In this document: piece by piece, positions 53,860 through 63,226 of the stretch
Numbering within the stretch: position 1 is the stretch's first letter
Layout: each line of letters starts with the position of its first letter
NCBI RefSeq assembly: GCF_001426345.1
Contig: NZ_LMEM01000001.1
Coordinates: forward strand, 745,349 to 809,348
Direction: 5' to 3'
Length of the DNA: 64,000 bases
Source: Devosia sp. Root436
GTDB lineage: Bacteria; Pseudomonadota; Alphaproteobacteria; Rhizobiales; Devosiaceae
The notes under the pieces: generated by a model
Told to the model about the DNA's origin: nothing
Seen by the model: only the letters and a program-made list of their open reading frames with translations
Database searches by the model: none
Program-made: the position numbers and the translations under genes

Positions 53860-54750
53860 CTATTCGATGTTCTGCACTTGCTCGCGTAGTTGATCGATCG
53901 CCGCCTTGAGGTCAAGGCCGATGGCGGTGAGCTCCACGGCATTGGATTTGCTGCACAGGGTATTGGCCTCGCGGTTGAATTCCTGGGCCAGGAAATCAAG
54001 GCGCCGGCCGACGGCGCCACCGCCGCGGATGAGCTGGCGGGCCGAGGCGATGTGGGCGGTGAGGCGATCGAGTTCCTCGCGAATATCGGCCTTGGTGGCG
54101 AGCAGCAGGGCTTCCTGGGCCAGGCGATCCTCTGACAGGGTGATGTCATCGGCCAGGGCGGCGAGCTGCCGGCGAAGCCTGGCCAGGATGGTATCGCGAC
54201 CGCGGGCCGGATTGACCTCGGCGCGCTGCACCAGCGCTTCGATCTCGTCGAGGCGTTCGATCAGCACGGCGGCGATCTGGCCGCCTTCCTGGCGGCGGGC
54301 CAGGATGAGATCGGCCAAAGCCTGGGCGGCGGCGCCGAGAATGGCGGCGGCGAGGGCTTCCTCGGCATCCGCTGACATGGGGCGGTCGCGCTGTTCGAGC
54401 ACGCCCTTGAGGCCGAGAATACCATCGAGCGTGGGCGGGGCGGCCGGTACGGTGCCGCTCAGTTCATCGATGGCTGACAGGACCGTGGCGAGCGCCTGGC
54501 GGTTGACCAGCAGGTCGCCCCCTGCCCCATCGCGCTCGACGGATAGATTGAAGGTGACGGAACCGCGCGAGACCGTCTTGCCGATGAGCTGGCGGATATC
54601 GCTTTCCAGCGCGTCGAAGCCGGGGGCGAGGCGCAGGCGGATATCGAGGCCGCGCCCGTTGACCGACTTGACCTCGCAGGCGAAGGAGGCGCCGGGCACC
54701 GCGCCGGTGGCGCGGGCATAGCCGGTCATGCTGGCGAGGGGCTGGCTCAC
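53860..54750 (-). CDS. yicC: YicC/YloC-family endoribonuclease
   Basis: A 296-residue YicC-type protein; the family has endoribonuclease activity on RNA and is often next to gmk. It starts (V)SQPLASMTGYARATG; the SMTGYARA block is the family N-terminal signature, and the C-terminal RLDFLAQEFNREANTLCSKSNAVELTAIGLDLKAAIDQLREQVQNIE is the DUF1732 part. The start is GTG at 54750, overlapping the mltG stop (GTGA). Confidence 0.93.
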   Translation of the reverse strand: MSQPLASMTGYARATGAVPGASFACEVKSVNGRGLDIRLRLAPGFDALESDIRQLIGKTVSRGSVTFNLSVERDGAGGDLLVNRQALATVLSAIDELSGTVPAAPPTLDGILGLKGVLEQRDRPMSADAEEALAAAILGAAAQALADLILARRQEGGQIAAVLIERLDEIEALVQRAEVNPARGRDTILARLRRQLAALADDITLSEDRLAQEALLLATKADIREELDRLTAHIASARQLIRGGGAVGRRLDFLAQEFNREANTLCSKSNAVELTAIGLDLKAAIDQLREQVQNIE

Positions 54751-55859
54751 TCGGTTGCCGGAGCCTCGCCGGCCTGCTCGGCCTCAAGAGCCTGGCGGGC
54801 GGCTTCGGCGTCGGCTTCGGCCTGGGCGGCCGCCTCGGCGGCGATGCGGCGATATTGGGCGACGTTGTCCTGATGCTCGTCGTAGGTCTCGGCGAAGACG
54901 TGACCTTCGCGCGGGGTGGCACCCTTGGCGACGAAGTAAAGGTAGTCGTGGGCATCGGGATTGGCGACGGCCTTGAGAGCGTCGATGCCCGGATTGGCGA
55001 TGGGCGTCGGCGGCAGGCCATCGATCTGGTAGGTGTTGTAAGGCGTCTTCGCCTCGATCTCGGACCGGCGCAGGCCACGGCCGAGCACCGACTGGCCCTT
55101 GGTGATGCCGTAGATGATGGTGGGGTCGGACTGCAGGCGCATGCCCTCGCGCAGGCGGTTGACGAAAACCGCGGCGACCTGCGGGCGCTCGCTGGCGATG
55201 CCGGTTTCCTTTTCGACGATCGAGGCCAGAACCAGAAGCTGCTCGGGGGTTTCGAGCGGCAGGTCGGCTTCGCGGGCCTCCCAGACGGCGGCCAGCTGGG
55301 TGGCCATGGCGGCCTGCATCTTGTCGAGCACCGACTGCCTGGTGTCACCGGGCGTGTAGTCGTAGCTGCCGGGCAGGATGGAGCCTTCGGGGGGGAGCGT
55401 CGAGACTTCGCCGATCAGGTCGCCTGTCGCGTTGAGGCGCTGGATGACTTCCCAGGCGGTCCAGCCCTCGGGGATGGTCACCGCATAGCGAATGGGATCG
55501 CCTTCGGTAAGCTCGGTGAGGATGTCGGACATGCTGGCGCCAGCGGGAATGCGGAAGTCGCCGGCCTTGATATTGGTGTTGCCTTCGACGCGCTGGGCTA
55601 TCTGGGTGAAGATGAAGGCGTTGGAAACCAGGCCCTGCTCCTCGAGCCGCTGGGCGGCGCTGGTGAGGGTATTGCCCGATTCGACCCGGAAGGTGGATTC
55701 GGTGGTGGTGGGACCGGCGCCATAGAACTGGGAGGCGCCATAGACGATGATGCCGCCCACCAGCAGCAGCCCGATCACGAGCAGGCCCAGCAGGCCATTG
55801 AGGATATCAACGAAACCGTTGCTCGAACGGCGGCGGCGCCGGGCCTTGCGATCATTCAT
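54747..55859 (-). CDS. mltG: Endolytic murein transglycosylase MltG
   Basis: MltG cleaves nascent glycan strands and probably sets their length, working at the inner membrane. The 370-residue protein has a basic N-terminus (NDRKARRRRRSS), one transmembrane helix (about 22-47) and a periplasmic YceG domain. The catalytic glutamate lies in LASIVEKETGIASERPQVAAVFVNRL; YNTYQIDGLPPTPIANPG follows. The C-terminal tail is Ala/Glu-rich. It is an enzymatic source of the fragments that the recycling genes could use. Confidence 0.95.
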   Translation of the reverse strand: MNDRKARRRRRSSNGFVDILNGLLGLLVIGLLLVGGIIVYGASQFYGAGPTTTESTFRVESGNTLTSAAQRLEEQGLVSNAFIFTQIAQRVEGNTNIKAGDFRIPAGASMSDILTELTEGDPIRYAVTIPEGWTAWEVIQRLNATGDLIGEVSTLPPEGSILPGSYDYTPGDTRQSVLDKMQAAMATQLAAVWEAREADLPLETPEQLLVLASIVEKETGIASERPQVAAVFVNRLREGMRLQSDPTIIYGITKGQSVLGRGLRRSEIEAKTPYNTYQIDGLPPTPIANPGIDALKAVANPDAHDYLYFVAKGATPREGHVFAETYDEHQDNVAQYRRIAAEAAAQAEADAEAARQALEAEQAGEAPATE

Positions 55860-55970
55860 CGTGCAGGATCACCCTCGAAGCCCTGGCGCATGGGGATACG
55901 CCGGGTTTTTCATCGTTTTTTGGCAGCCATGTGGCCGCCAGCATTGTTCTCATGCCCGCGGCAAAGACAA

Positions 55971-56002
55971 GAGGCACATCGCGCCTGGACGCGATGTGCC
56001 TC
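55971..56002 (-). terminator. Terminator-like hairpin between fabF and mltG
   Basis: GAGGCACATCGCG (55971-55983) pairs perfectly over 13 bp with CGCGATGTGCCTC (55990-56002). On the minus strand it is followed by TTGTCTTTGC, a modest T-rich tail. It sits 20 bases past the fabF stop and should at least partly end the fab operon before mltG. Confidence 0.75.
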
Positions 56003-56021
56003 GATTTTCCAGCGTCGAAGA

Positions 56022-57290
56022 TCAGCCGACCTTGCGCATGACCAGGGTCGCGTTGGTGCCGCCGAAGCCGAAGCTGTTGGAGAGCGCCACGTTGATCTCT
56101 TTCCTGAATGCCTTTTTGGGCACCAGGTTGATCGCGGTCTCGACCGATGGATTGTCGAGATTGAGGGTCGGCGGCGCGATGCCGTCGCGCATTGCCAGGA
56201 GGCAGAAGATGGCTTCCACGGAGCCGGCCGCGCCGAGCAGGTGGCCGATGGCCGACTTGGTGGAACTCATCACGGCCTTGCCGGCGGCGTCGCCCAGCAC
56301 GCGGGTCACCGCGCCCAGCTCGATCTCGTCGCCCAGCGGCGTCGAGGTGCCATGGGCATTGATATAGTCGATCTCGGACGGGGCAATGCCGGCGCGCTTG
56401 ATCGCCGCGCTCATGGCGCGGAAACCGCCATCGCCATCAGGCGAGGGTGCGGTGATGTGATAGGCGTCGCCAGAGAGGCCATAGCCGATCACTTCGCCAT
56501 AAATCCTGGCGCCGCGGGCCTTGGCGCGCTCATAGTCTTCGAGCACGACGATGCCGGCGCCTTCGCCCATGACGAAACCGTCGCGATCCTTGTCATAGGG
56601 GCGCGAGGCAGCTTCGGGATTGTCGTTGAAGCCGGTGGAGAGGGCGCGGGCGGCAGCGAAGCCGGCCAGAGCCAGGCGATTGACGCAGCTTTCGGCGCCG
56701 CCGGCCACCATCACGTCGGCATCGCCGAGCGCGATCAGGCGAGCCGCATCACCGATGGCATGGGCGCCGGTGGAACAGGCGGTGACGACGGAATGGTTCG
56801 GCCCCTTAAGGCCGAAGCGGATCGACACATAGCCGGAGGCCAGATTGATCAGGCGGCCCGGAATGAAGAAGGGGCTGATGCGGCGCGGACCCTTTTCGTG
56901 CAGCGTGATGGAGGCATCGTAGATGCCGCCCACGCCGCCGATGCCCGAACCGATCAGAACGCCAATGCGCTCCTGTTCCTGCTGGGTCTTCGGTTCGACT
57001 CCGGCATCGTCGATGGCCTGCTTTGAAGCGGCCATGGCATAGACGATGAACGGATCGACCTTGCGCTGTTCCTTGGTGTCCATCCACTCATCGGGATTGT
57101 ACTTGCCCTCGGCGGCGTCGCCGAGCGGCAAGCGATGAGCGATCTGGCAGGCGATATCATCGACCTGGAAGTCGTCGATCCGTTTCGCGCCACTCTTGCC
57201 GGCCAGGATATTGGCCCAGGTGGCTTCAACTCCGCAGCCGAGGGGCGTAACGAGGCCCAACCCGGTGACGACGACGCGGCGCAATTCCAT
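56022..57290 (-). CDS. fabF: 3-oxoacyl-[acyl-carrier-protein] synthase II
   Basis: FabF condenses malonyl-ACP with acyl-ACP in fatty acid elongation. The 422-residue thiolase-fold enzyme begins MELRRVVVTGLGLVTPLG. The active cysteine lies in VTACSTGAHAIGDA (CSTGAH where CATGAH is more usual), the first histidine in INAHGTSTPLGD and the second in KSAIGHLLGAAG; NSFGFGGTNATLV is near the C-terminus. It follows acpP by 33 bases. Confidence 0.97.
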   Translation of the reverse strand: MELRRVVVTGLGLVTPLGCGVEATWANILAGKSGAKRIDDFQVDDIACQIAHRLPLGDAAEGKYNPDEWMDTKEQRKVDPFIVYAMAASKQAIDDAGVEPKTQQEQERIGVLIGSGIGGVGGIYDASITLHEKGPRRISPFFIPGRLINLASGYVSIRFGLKGPNHSVVTACSTGAHAIGDAARLIALGDADVMVAGGAESCVNRLALAGFAAARALSTGFNDNPEAASRPYDKDRDGFVMGEGAGIVVLEDYERAKARGARIYGEVIGYGLSGDAYHITAPSPDGDGGFRAMSAAIKRAGIAPSEIDYINAHGTSTPLGDEIELGAVTRVLGDAAGKAVMSSTKSAIGHLLGAAGSVEAIFCLLAMRDGIAPPTLNLDNPSVETAINLVPKKAFRKEINVALSNSFGFGGTNATLVMRKVG

Positions 57291-57323
57291 GCTGTACTGC
57301 CTAACCCGGCCAAGCCCGAGGGC

Positions 57324-57560
57324 TTAGCCGACGGCCTTGGTGAGGAACGACACGGCATCGCCGAAAGTCTGGATCGACTCGGCAGCGTCGTCGGGAATCT
57401 CGACCGAAAATTCTTCTTCGAAGGCCATCACCAGTTCGACCTGGTCAAGGGAGTCCGCACCCAGATCGTCGATGAAGCTGGCCTTTTCGACAACCTTCTC
57501 GGCATCCACATTGAGGTGTTCCACAACGATCTTGCGGACCCGATCAGCGACATCGCTCAT
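57324..57560 (-). CDS. acpP: Acyl carrier protein
   Basis: The 78-residue acidic carrier of growing acyl chains. The phosphopantetheine site is Ser37 in [18 protein letters not shown], and the protein starts [23 protein letters not shown]. It is the usual neighbour of fabG and fabF. The 273-bp gap upstream carries no gene and probably its own promoter, as acpP is highly expressed. An AAAGGGAAG ribosome site precedes the start. Confidence 0.98.
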   Translation of the reverse strand: MSDVADRVRKIVVEHLNVDAEKVVEKASFIDDLGADSLDQVELVMAFEEEFSVEIPDDAAESIQTFGDAVSFLTKAVG

Positions 57561-57833
57561 ATTTGACTTCCCTTTTTAGAAATCGAGGTTTCGTTTCGCT
57601 TCTTATTGGCGCAGGGCCAAATCTTCAAGCACCGTGTTAGCTGACTGGGGCAATGTAGGCGTGCCTTTCGGCGCCTGCAAGCAGTCCAACACGGGTGTCA
57701 GCGGCGGCGAGTATCACACTTGCAATGGCTTCGCCAGCAGCCCAAAGGTCGGTTTTCAACGGCTTTCGGCCGTTTTTTGTTGCAGCGGCATCCGATCCGG
57801 GCGGCATGGGGCCGGTTTTGCGACCCCGCTACC

Positions 57834-58571
57834 TCAGATCATCGCCATGCCGCCATTGACGTTCAGCGTATGGCCGGTGATGTAACCGGCGGCGTCGCTG
57901 GCGAGGAAAACCGCACAGGCAGCAACTTCCTGGGCGGTGCCCAGCCGGTTGGCGGGAACGGACGACAGAATCGACTCGCGCTGCTTGTCGTTGAGCTCGT
58001 CGGTCATGGCAGAGGCGATGAAGCCGGGCGCGATGGAATTGACGGTGATGTTGCGGCTCGCCACTTCGTGCGCCAGCGCCTTGTTCATGCCGATCAGGCC
58101 CGCCTTGGAGGCGGCATAATTGCCCTGCCCCGGATTGCCCATGACGCCCACGACCGAGGAGATGCCGATGATGCGGCCGAAGCGCTGCTTCATCATCCCG
58201 CGCAGCACGGCGCGGTTGAGATGGAAGGCGGCGGTGAGGTTGACCGCGATGACCTCGTCCCACTCCTCATCCTTCATGCGCATGAACAGATTGTCGCGGG
58301 TCATGCCGGCATTGTTGACGAGGATGTCGAGGCCGCCCATCGCCGCTTCGGCTGATGGAACGAGTTTGTCGACCTCGTCGAGCTTGCTGAGATTGGCCGG
58401 CAGGATCGGGCAATCCTTGCCGATTTCCTTCGCGGTATCTTCCAGTGCGCCGACGCGGGTGCCTGACAGGGCAACGGTGGCGCCGGCGGCGGCGAGCGCC
58501 TTGGCGATCTCGCGGCCGATGCCACCGCTGGCGCCGGTCACAAGGGCGCGTTTGCCAGTCAGATCAAACAT
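57834..58571 (-). CDS. fabG: 3-oxoacyl-[acyl-carrier-protein] reductase
   Basis: FabG reduces 3-ketoacyl-ACP with NADPH. The 245-residue short-chain dehydrogenase starts MFDLTGKRALVTGASGGIGREI, the Rossmann TGxxxGIG motif. NNAG, the catalytic serine in IGISSVVGVMGNPGQGNYAASKAG (Ser, then YxxxK as YAASK), and ITGHTLNVNGGMAMI at the end complete the family pattern. It is 56 bases downstream of fabD. Confidence 0.97.
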   Translation of the reverse strand: MFDLTGKRALVTGASGGIGREIAKALAAAGATVALSGTRVGALEDTAKEIGKDCPILPANLSKLDEVDKLVPSAEAAMGGLDILVNNAGMTRDNLFMRMKDEEWDEVIAVNLTAAFHLNRAVLRGMMKQRFGRIIGISSVVGVMGNPGQGNYAASKAGLIGMNKALAHEVASRNITVNSIAPGFIASAMTDELNDKQRESILSSVPANRLGTAQEVAACAVFLASDAAGYITGHTLNVNGGMAMI

Positions 58572-58627
58572 TTAGTCCTCTCCCACGGAGATATTGATTC
58601 AAGCTCTTGATGAGCTGATTCAAGAGA

Positions 58628-59578
58628 TTAAGCCGATAGTCCGGCCACGAAGGCGTCGATGTCGGCAGGCGAGCCAACCGATGTCGCAACCGTCTCGGCA
58701 TTGATGCGCTTGGCGAGGCCGGTGAGAACCTTGCCGGTGCCCAGCTCAGCCAGATGGGTCACACCGCCCGGACCGGTGAGCCAGGTGACGCTCTCGGTCC
58801 AGCGGACGACGCCGGTGACCTGTTCCACCAGGCGCTGGCGGATTTCGGCCGGATCGGAAATCGGGCTGGCCAGCACATTGGCGACCAGCGGCACGACCGG
58901 GGCGTTCATGGCGACTTCGGCGAGCGCGGCCGCCATGGCCTCCGCGGCGGGCTGCATCAGCGCGCAATGGAAGGGGGCGCTGACCGGCAGCAGCAGAGCG
59001 CGCTTGGCGCCGCGGGTCTTGGCGATTTCCACGGCGCGCTCGACGGCGGCGGTGGCGCCGGACACGACCACCTGGCCGGGAGCATTGTCGTTGGCGACAT
59101 CGCAGACATCGCCCTGGGCGGCTTCGGCGGCAACGTCCCTGGCGGTGGCCACGTCGAGACCCAGCAGGGCCGCCATGGTGCCATGACCGACAGGCACGGC
59201 CTTCTGCATGGCCTGGCCGCGCGTCTTGAGCAAACGGGCGGTATCGAACAGCGTGAAGGCGCCGGCGGCGCAAAGGGCGGAATATTCGCCGAGCGAATGG
59301 CCGGCGACATAGGTGGCGTGATCGGCGAGGCGGACGCCCTTAGATTCCAGCACTCGGACCACGGCAACACTGACGGCCATCAGGGCCGGCTGGGCGTTTT
59401 CGGTGAGGCGCAAAATGTCGTCGGGGCCTTCGAACATGGTGGCCGACAGGCGCTGCCCCAGGGCCTCGTCGACTTCCTGGAAGACCGCGCGGGCTTCGGG
59501 ATAGGAAGCGGCCAGATCCTTGCCCATGCCAACGGCCTGGCTGCCCTGCCCCGGAAAGGTGAATGCGTTGCTGGTCAT
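58628..59578 (-). CDS. fabD: Malonyl-CoA:ACP transacylase
   Basis: FabD loads malonyl groups onto ACP. The 316-residue protein starts MTSNAFTFPGQGSQAVGMGKDLA with the FPGQGSQ motif; the nucleophile serine lies in VAGHSLGEYSALCAAG and the His in SAPFHCALMQPAAEAM. It heads the fab gene series and is divergent from the sugar dehydrogenase gene, with a 211-bp gap between them. Confidence 0.97.
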   Translation of the reverse strand: MTSNAFTFPGQGSQAVGMGKDLAASYPEARAVFQEVDEALGQRLSATMFEGPDDILRLTENAQPALMAVSVAVVRVLESKGVRLADHATYVAGHSLGEYSALCAAGAFTLFDTARLLKTRGQAMQKAVPVGHGTMAALLGLDVATARDVAAEAAQGDVCDVANDNAPGQVVVSGATAAVERAVEIAKTRGAKRALLLPVSAPFHCALMQPAAEAMAAALAEVAMNAPVVPLVANVLASPISDPAEIRQRLVEQVTGVVRWTESVTWLTGPGGVTHLAELGTGKVLTGLAKRINAETVATSVGSPADIDAFVAGLSA

Positions 59579-59789
59579 GATGGCGGCCCCCTCTACTGAC
59601 GGTCTTAGACAATCCGCAACCCGGCTGTCCAGTTGCGCGGCGTTTGACCGGACTGTGTGGCGGAGTCAAGGCGGATGTCGAATGGGAGAAATCAAACGCA
59701 GCAGGATCAGGGGGTTATCCGGCTTTGCAGGCCTGTTGAACGTTTTGCCGGGCCGCGCGTTGACCGCATATACCAAAGGGAGCGTCCCC

Positions 59790-61673
59790 ATGAAAAACCT
59801 GACCTCGACCTGCGCCCTGCTGGCCTGCACCGCACTGGTGGCCCCCAGCGCCGCGCAAGGCCCGGATTCCTATGTGACCGGCAGCAAACAGTTTACGGAA
59901 TCGGTGGTGATCAGCGGATTGGCCAATCCCTGGGAAATCACGCTGGGACCGGATGGCATGCTGTGGACCACGGAACGGACCGGCGGGCGCATCAGCCGGA
60001 TCGACCCGGCGACCGGCGAGCAGCATGTGGCCATCGAAATCGCGGAAATCTCGGCGCCGGGCGGACAGGATGGATTGATGGGGCTGGCGCTGCATCCCGA
60101 ACTGGGCCAGGGCACCGGCAACGACTATGTCTATGCCGCCTATACCTATGTGGATGCGGAAAAGGGGGCCGATCCGCAAGTGACGGATGCGAGCAGCCCC
60201 TATCACGAGCTCTATACCAAGATCATCCGGCTGACCTACAACGAGGCCGATGGCACGCTGAGCGATCCGGTGGACCTGATCACCGGGCTGCCGGCCAGCA
60301 ATGACCACAATTCGGGCCGGCTCAAGGTGGGGCCCGATAATGCGCTCTATTATACGATCGGAGACCAGGGGAACAACCAGGGCGCCAATGTGTGCATACC
60401 GATCGAGGCGCAGCGCCTGCCGACGGCGGAAGAAATCGGCAAAAAGGATTACGTCGCCTATGTCGGCAAATCCCTGCGGCTCAACCTCGATGGCTCGATC
60501 CCCGAGGACAATCCGGAGCTCGATGGCGTCCAGAGCCACGTCTTTACCTATGGCCACCGCAATATGCAGGGCATCGACTTCGGCCCGGATGGCACGCTTT
60601 ACGCCACCGAACACGGGCCCAAGACCGATGACGAGGTGAATATCCTGGTGAGCGGCGGCAATTACGGCTGGCCGAATGTGGCCGGATTCAAAGACGGCAA
60701 GGCCTATGAACATGCCAATTGGGAACTTGCCGCCAACCCGCCCTGCGCCGAGACCACGTTCAGCGAATATGCCATTCCCGACAATGTGCCGCATGAGCCG
60801 GAATCGGCCTTTACCGAGCCGATGCAGGAGCCCATCGCCACCATGTTCACGGTCGATACCGGCTGGAATTTCGTGGTGGCGGACTGCAAGGGCATCGACT
60901 TCATCTGCTGGCCGACCGTGGGCATTACCAGTGTCGAATATTACGAGGGCGGCGACGACCGGATTCCGGGTTGGGGCAAGGTGCTGCTGGCGCCGACGCT
61001 GAAACGCGGCTCGATCTATGTGCTGCCGCTCGACGAAAGCGGACAGGCCGTGGACGGCACGGTGGAACGCTACTTCCAGACCAACAACCGCTATCGCGAC
61101 GTGGCGGTGAGCGCCGATGGCAAAACCATCTATGTCGCAACCGACGCTACCGGCCTTGCCGAAAACACCGAAGGCGGCACGACGAGCGATCTGGCCAATC
61201 CGGGGGAGATCATCGCCTTTACCTATTCGGGTGAAGGCGACCCGAGCACGGTGCCGCCGGCCAACGAACAGTCCCTGCGCGGCCAGGACCAGGCGGCAGC
61301 CACCGAAGAGAGTGCGGCGGGGGCAAGCGACAGCACCGCGGCCTCGGGCGACCTGGCCAGCTTTGCCGAGGCCCAATTGGCCAGCGGCAAATCGGGCTAT
61401 GACGCCAACTGCGCGGTGTGCCACGGCGACAAGATGACCAACAACACCTATGGCCCGCCGCTGGCCGGACAGTTCTTCCAGGAAAACTGGGAGGGCAAGC
61501 CCGCGGCCGAGCTGGTGGCCAAGGTCCACACCATGCCCCCTTCCGCGCCGGACAGCCTGTCGGCCGAAGTCTATGCCGACATGGCGGCCTATATCCTTTC
61601 GGTGAACGGGCTCGAGGCAGGCGAGGCGCCGCTCAGCGCGGATTCGACGGGGGTGATCAGCTTTCCGGAGTGA
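59790..61673 (+). CDS. PQQ-dependent sugar dehydrogenase (sGDH/Yli-like) fused to cytochrome c
   Basis: A 627-residue periplasmic enzyme with signal peptide MKNLTSTCALLACTALVAPSAA. The N-terminal 500 residues form a glucose/sorbosone dehydrogenase six-bladed propeller: GLANPWEITLGPDGMLWTTERTGGRI, the catalytic-His block SNDHNSGRLKVGPD, and TYGHRNMQGIDFGPDG. After an Ala/Ser-rich linker (about 490-525), a class I cytochrome c domain has heme site CAVCH at 541-545 and axial Met582 in HTMPPS. The heme domain would pass electrons from PQQ to the respiratory chain. No pqq genes are nearby. Confidence 0.9.
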   Translation: MKNLTSTCALLACTALVAPSAAQGPDSYVTGSKQFTESVVISGLANPWEITLGPDGMLWTTERTGGRISRIDPATGEQHVAIEIAEISAPGGQDGLMGLALHPELGQGTGNDYVYAAYTYVDAEKGADPQVTDASSPYHELYTKIIRLTYNEADGTLSDPVDLITGLPASNDHNSGRLKVGPDNALYYTIGDQGNNQGANVCIPIEAQRLPTAEEIGKKDYVAYVGKSLRLNLDGSIPEDNPELDGVQSHVFTYGHRNMQGIDFGPDGTLYATEHGPKTDDEVNILVSGGNYGWPNVAGFKDGKAYEHANWELAANPPCAETTFSEYAIPDNVPHEPESAFTEPMQEPIATMFTVDTGWNFVVADCKGIDFICWPTVGITSVEYYEGGDDRIPGWGKVLLAPTLKRGSIYVLPLDESGQAVDGTVERYFQTNNRYRDVAVSADGKTIYVATDATGLAENTEGGTTSDLANPGEIIAFTYSGEGDPSTVPPANEQSLRGQDQAAATEESAAGASDSTAASGDLASFAEAQLASGKSGYDANCAVCHGDKMTNNTYGPPLAGQFFQENWEGKPAAELVAKVHTMPPSAPDSLSAEVYADMAAYILSVNGLEAGEAPLSADSTGVISFPE

Positions 61674-61688
61674 AGTGTTGGTGGGCCT

Positions 61689-62015
61689 TCAAGCGGCCGG
61701 GAACCCCGGCCGCGCATACTTCCTTTGCCACTCTGCACTGGAGACAAACGCCGGACCAGCACTAGGCCCGCCCCTAACGGCATCGGCCCAGTAAATCCAT
61801 CCATCGACCTGCCTACTCAGCCTAAGAAGGTCGGAGCTGACGTCTGGGGGAAGGATGGCGTTGCCCCATTCTCCGTCGTCATTGACGTCCGTCATAAAGG
61901 CCCAAAGGCGGTACTCGGTACCATCCATCCAACTGGCGCAATATGCCAATTCACTGATGTCGCTCATGTACCGATGGAGCTCGTCCTGAGCGTCCGTGAG
62001 GCGATCGTCCGTCAT
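61689..62015 (-). CDS. Small hypothetical protein
   Basis: A 108-residue acidic, tryptophan-rich soluble protein with no signal peptide or membrane segment: it begins MTDDRLTDAQDELHRYMSD and contains AYCASWMDGTEYRLWAFMTD and VDGWIYWADA. Composition and a GGAAC ribosome-like site suggest it is real, but I recognise no family. It is convergent with the sugar dehydrogenase gene and divergent from the rpsF operon. Confidence 0.6.
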   Translation of the reverse strand: MTDDRLTDAQDELHRYMSDISELAYCASWMDGTEYRLWAFMTDVNDDGEWGNAILPPDVSSDLLRLSRQVDGWIYWADAVRGGPSAGPAFVSSAEWQRKYARPGFPAA

Positions 62016-62090
62016 TGGTCGTTCCGAGCATCGATCGTGTGTCGTTCTACGTTAACACGGTGTATAGCCGGTCGCGACAAGGATCGGTCC

Positions 62091-62119
62091 TTGCCTTTCC
62101 CTGCCCTTTCCCCTATAGC
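62091..62119 (+). promoter_or_regulatory. Possible promoter of the rpsF operon
   Basis: TTGCCT (62091-62096) and TATAGC (62114-62119) are separated by 17 bases, each matching the sigma-70 consensus at four of six positions. The 290-bp leader region before rpsF also has a GTCGTT-N6-AACGAC hairpin near 62161-62178, which might take part in autoregulation; no known leader motif could be assigned. Confidence 0.45.
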
Positions 62120-62306
62120 CGCGCCAGCAATTCGTTTGGCCGGGGGCTGAACGGAGGGTTTGTCGTTTGCAAGAACGACGAATAGGGCGAATGCCCGGCC
62201 TCCCGTGTTCCCGCTCTTTGCAAGACTGCTTTGATGCCCTTTCCGGCTTCAAGGAGGCTCCGCGCCAGATGTTGCTGTGTTTGAAACCACGAAGGAAGGC
62301 GCATTC

Positions 62307-62726
62307 ATGGCCCTTTACGAGCATATCTTCCTGGCGCGCCAGGACGTTTCCCAGCAGCAGGTCGAAGAACTGACCGCAGCGCTGACCGAAATCCTGGCTG
62401 CCGGTGGCGGCAAGGTCACCAAGAACGAATATTGGGGCCTCAAGGGTCTCTCCTACCGCATCCGCAAGAATCGCAAGGCGCACTACACCCTGCTGAACAT
62501 CGACGCCGCGGCGCCCGCCGTTGCCGAAATGGAACGCCAGATGCGCATCAACGAAGACATCCTGCGCTTCATGACCGTCCGCGTGGACGAGCTGGAAGAA
62601 GGCCCGTCGGCGATGATGCAGAAGCGCGATCGCGACGATCGCGATGGCGGCGATCGTGGTGGTCGTCCCGACCGCGGCGGTGATCGTGGTGGCTTCGGCG
62701 GCGAACGCCGTCCGCGCCGTTTCTAA
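62307..62726 (+). CDS. rpsF: 30S ribosomal protein S6
   Basis: S6 binds S18 and 16S rRNA on the small-subunit platform. The 139-residue protein starts [30 protein letters not shown]; the [29 protein letters not shown] block is family-typical. The C-terminal 30 residues form an Asp/Arg/Gly-rich tail. I placed the start at the ATG at 62307, with AAGGAAGG upstream. rpsR follows 18 bases later. Confidence 0.98.
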   Translation: MALYEHIFLARQDVSQQQVEELTAALTEILAAGGGKVTKNEYWGLKGLSYRIRKNRKAHYTLLNIDAAAPAVAEMERQMRINEDILRFMTVRVDELEEGPSAMMQKRDRDDRDGGDRGGRPDRGGDRGGFGGERRPRRF

Positions 62727-62744
62727 GAGAAGGACCTAAAAGCT

Positions 62745-62999
62745 ATGGCAATCAAAGACCTCACCACCGCCCAGGCCCGCCGTCCGTTCCAGCGCCGCCG
62801 CAAGACCTGCCCGTTCTCGGGCGAGGGCGCGCCCAAGATCGACTACAAGGACGTGCGCCTGCTCAGCCGCTACGTTTCGGAGCGCGGCAAGATCGTGCCG
62901 AGCCGCATCACCGCCGTTTCGGCCAAGAAGCAGCGCGAACTGGCCCAGGCCATCAAGCGTGCCCGCTTCATCGGCATCATGCCTTACGCTGTCCAATAA
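62745..62999 (+). CDS. rpsR: 30S ribosomal protein S18
   Basis: S18, 84 residues, partners S6 in the small subunit. It contains [64 protein letters not shown], the whole family core in sequence order. An AGAGAAGGA ribosome site precedes it. The stop is followed within three bases by a palindromic element. Confidence 0.98.
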   Translation: MAIKDLTTAQARRPFQRRRKTCPFSGEGAPKIDYKDVRLLSRYVSERGKIVPSRITAVSAKKQRELAQAIKRARFIGIMPYAVQ

Positions 63000-63001
63000 G
63001 C

Positions 63002-63110
63002 TCACTGGGACGGCCAGCTAGCGGCAATCTGCTGCGCTTCCGGTGCTCACGTACTTAAGTACGCTCCGCTCCGGTTCTCGCAGATCACCACTATCTGACT
63101 GTCCCAGCGG
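63002..63110. repeat. Palindromic intergenic element, copy 3 (rpsR-rplI)
   Basis: Outer arms 63002-63021 and 63091-63110 are complementary at 15 of 20 positions (CTGGGAC and GTCCCAG as the best block); most mismatches would allow G-U pairing. The core, 63032-63080, is TGCGCTTCCGGTGCTCACG, CGTACTTAAGTACG and CTCCGCTCCGGTTCTCG, nearly identical to copies at 42153 and 48820. A small GTGCCCTAAGGGCAC hairpin follows at about 63139-63153. Confidence 0.82.
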
Positions 63111-63226
63111 CTTCTTGTCGGCGTAAGTGCCAGACTATTGGTGCCCTAAGGGCACATCGTTGGGGTTTCGGATGGTCCGGGGCTCCTAACCGTCCGCGAG
63201 GCGGGACAGCTACAAGGAATACCCAA

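Noticed and set aside
54855..57026. 723-codon plus-strand frame opposite mltG and fabF.
   Set aside because: It crosses a terminator and two convincing minus-strand genes.
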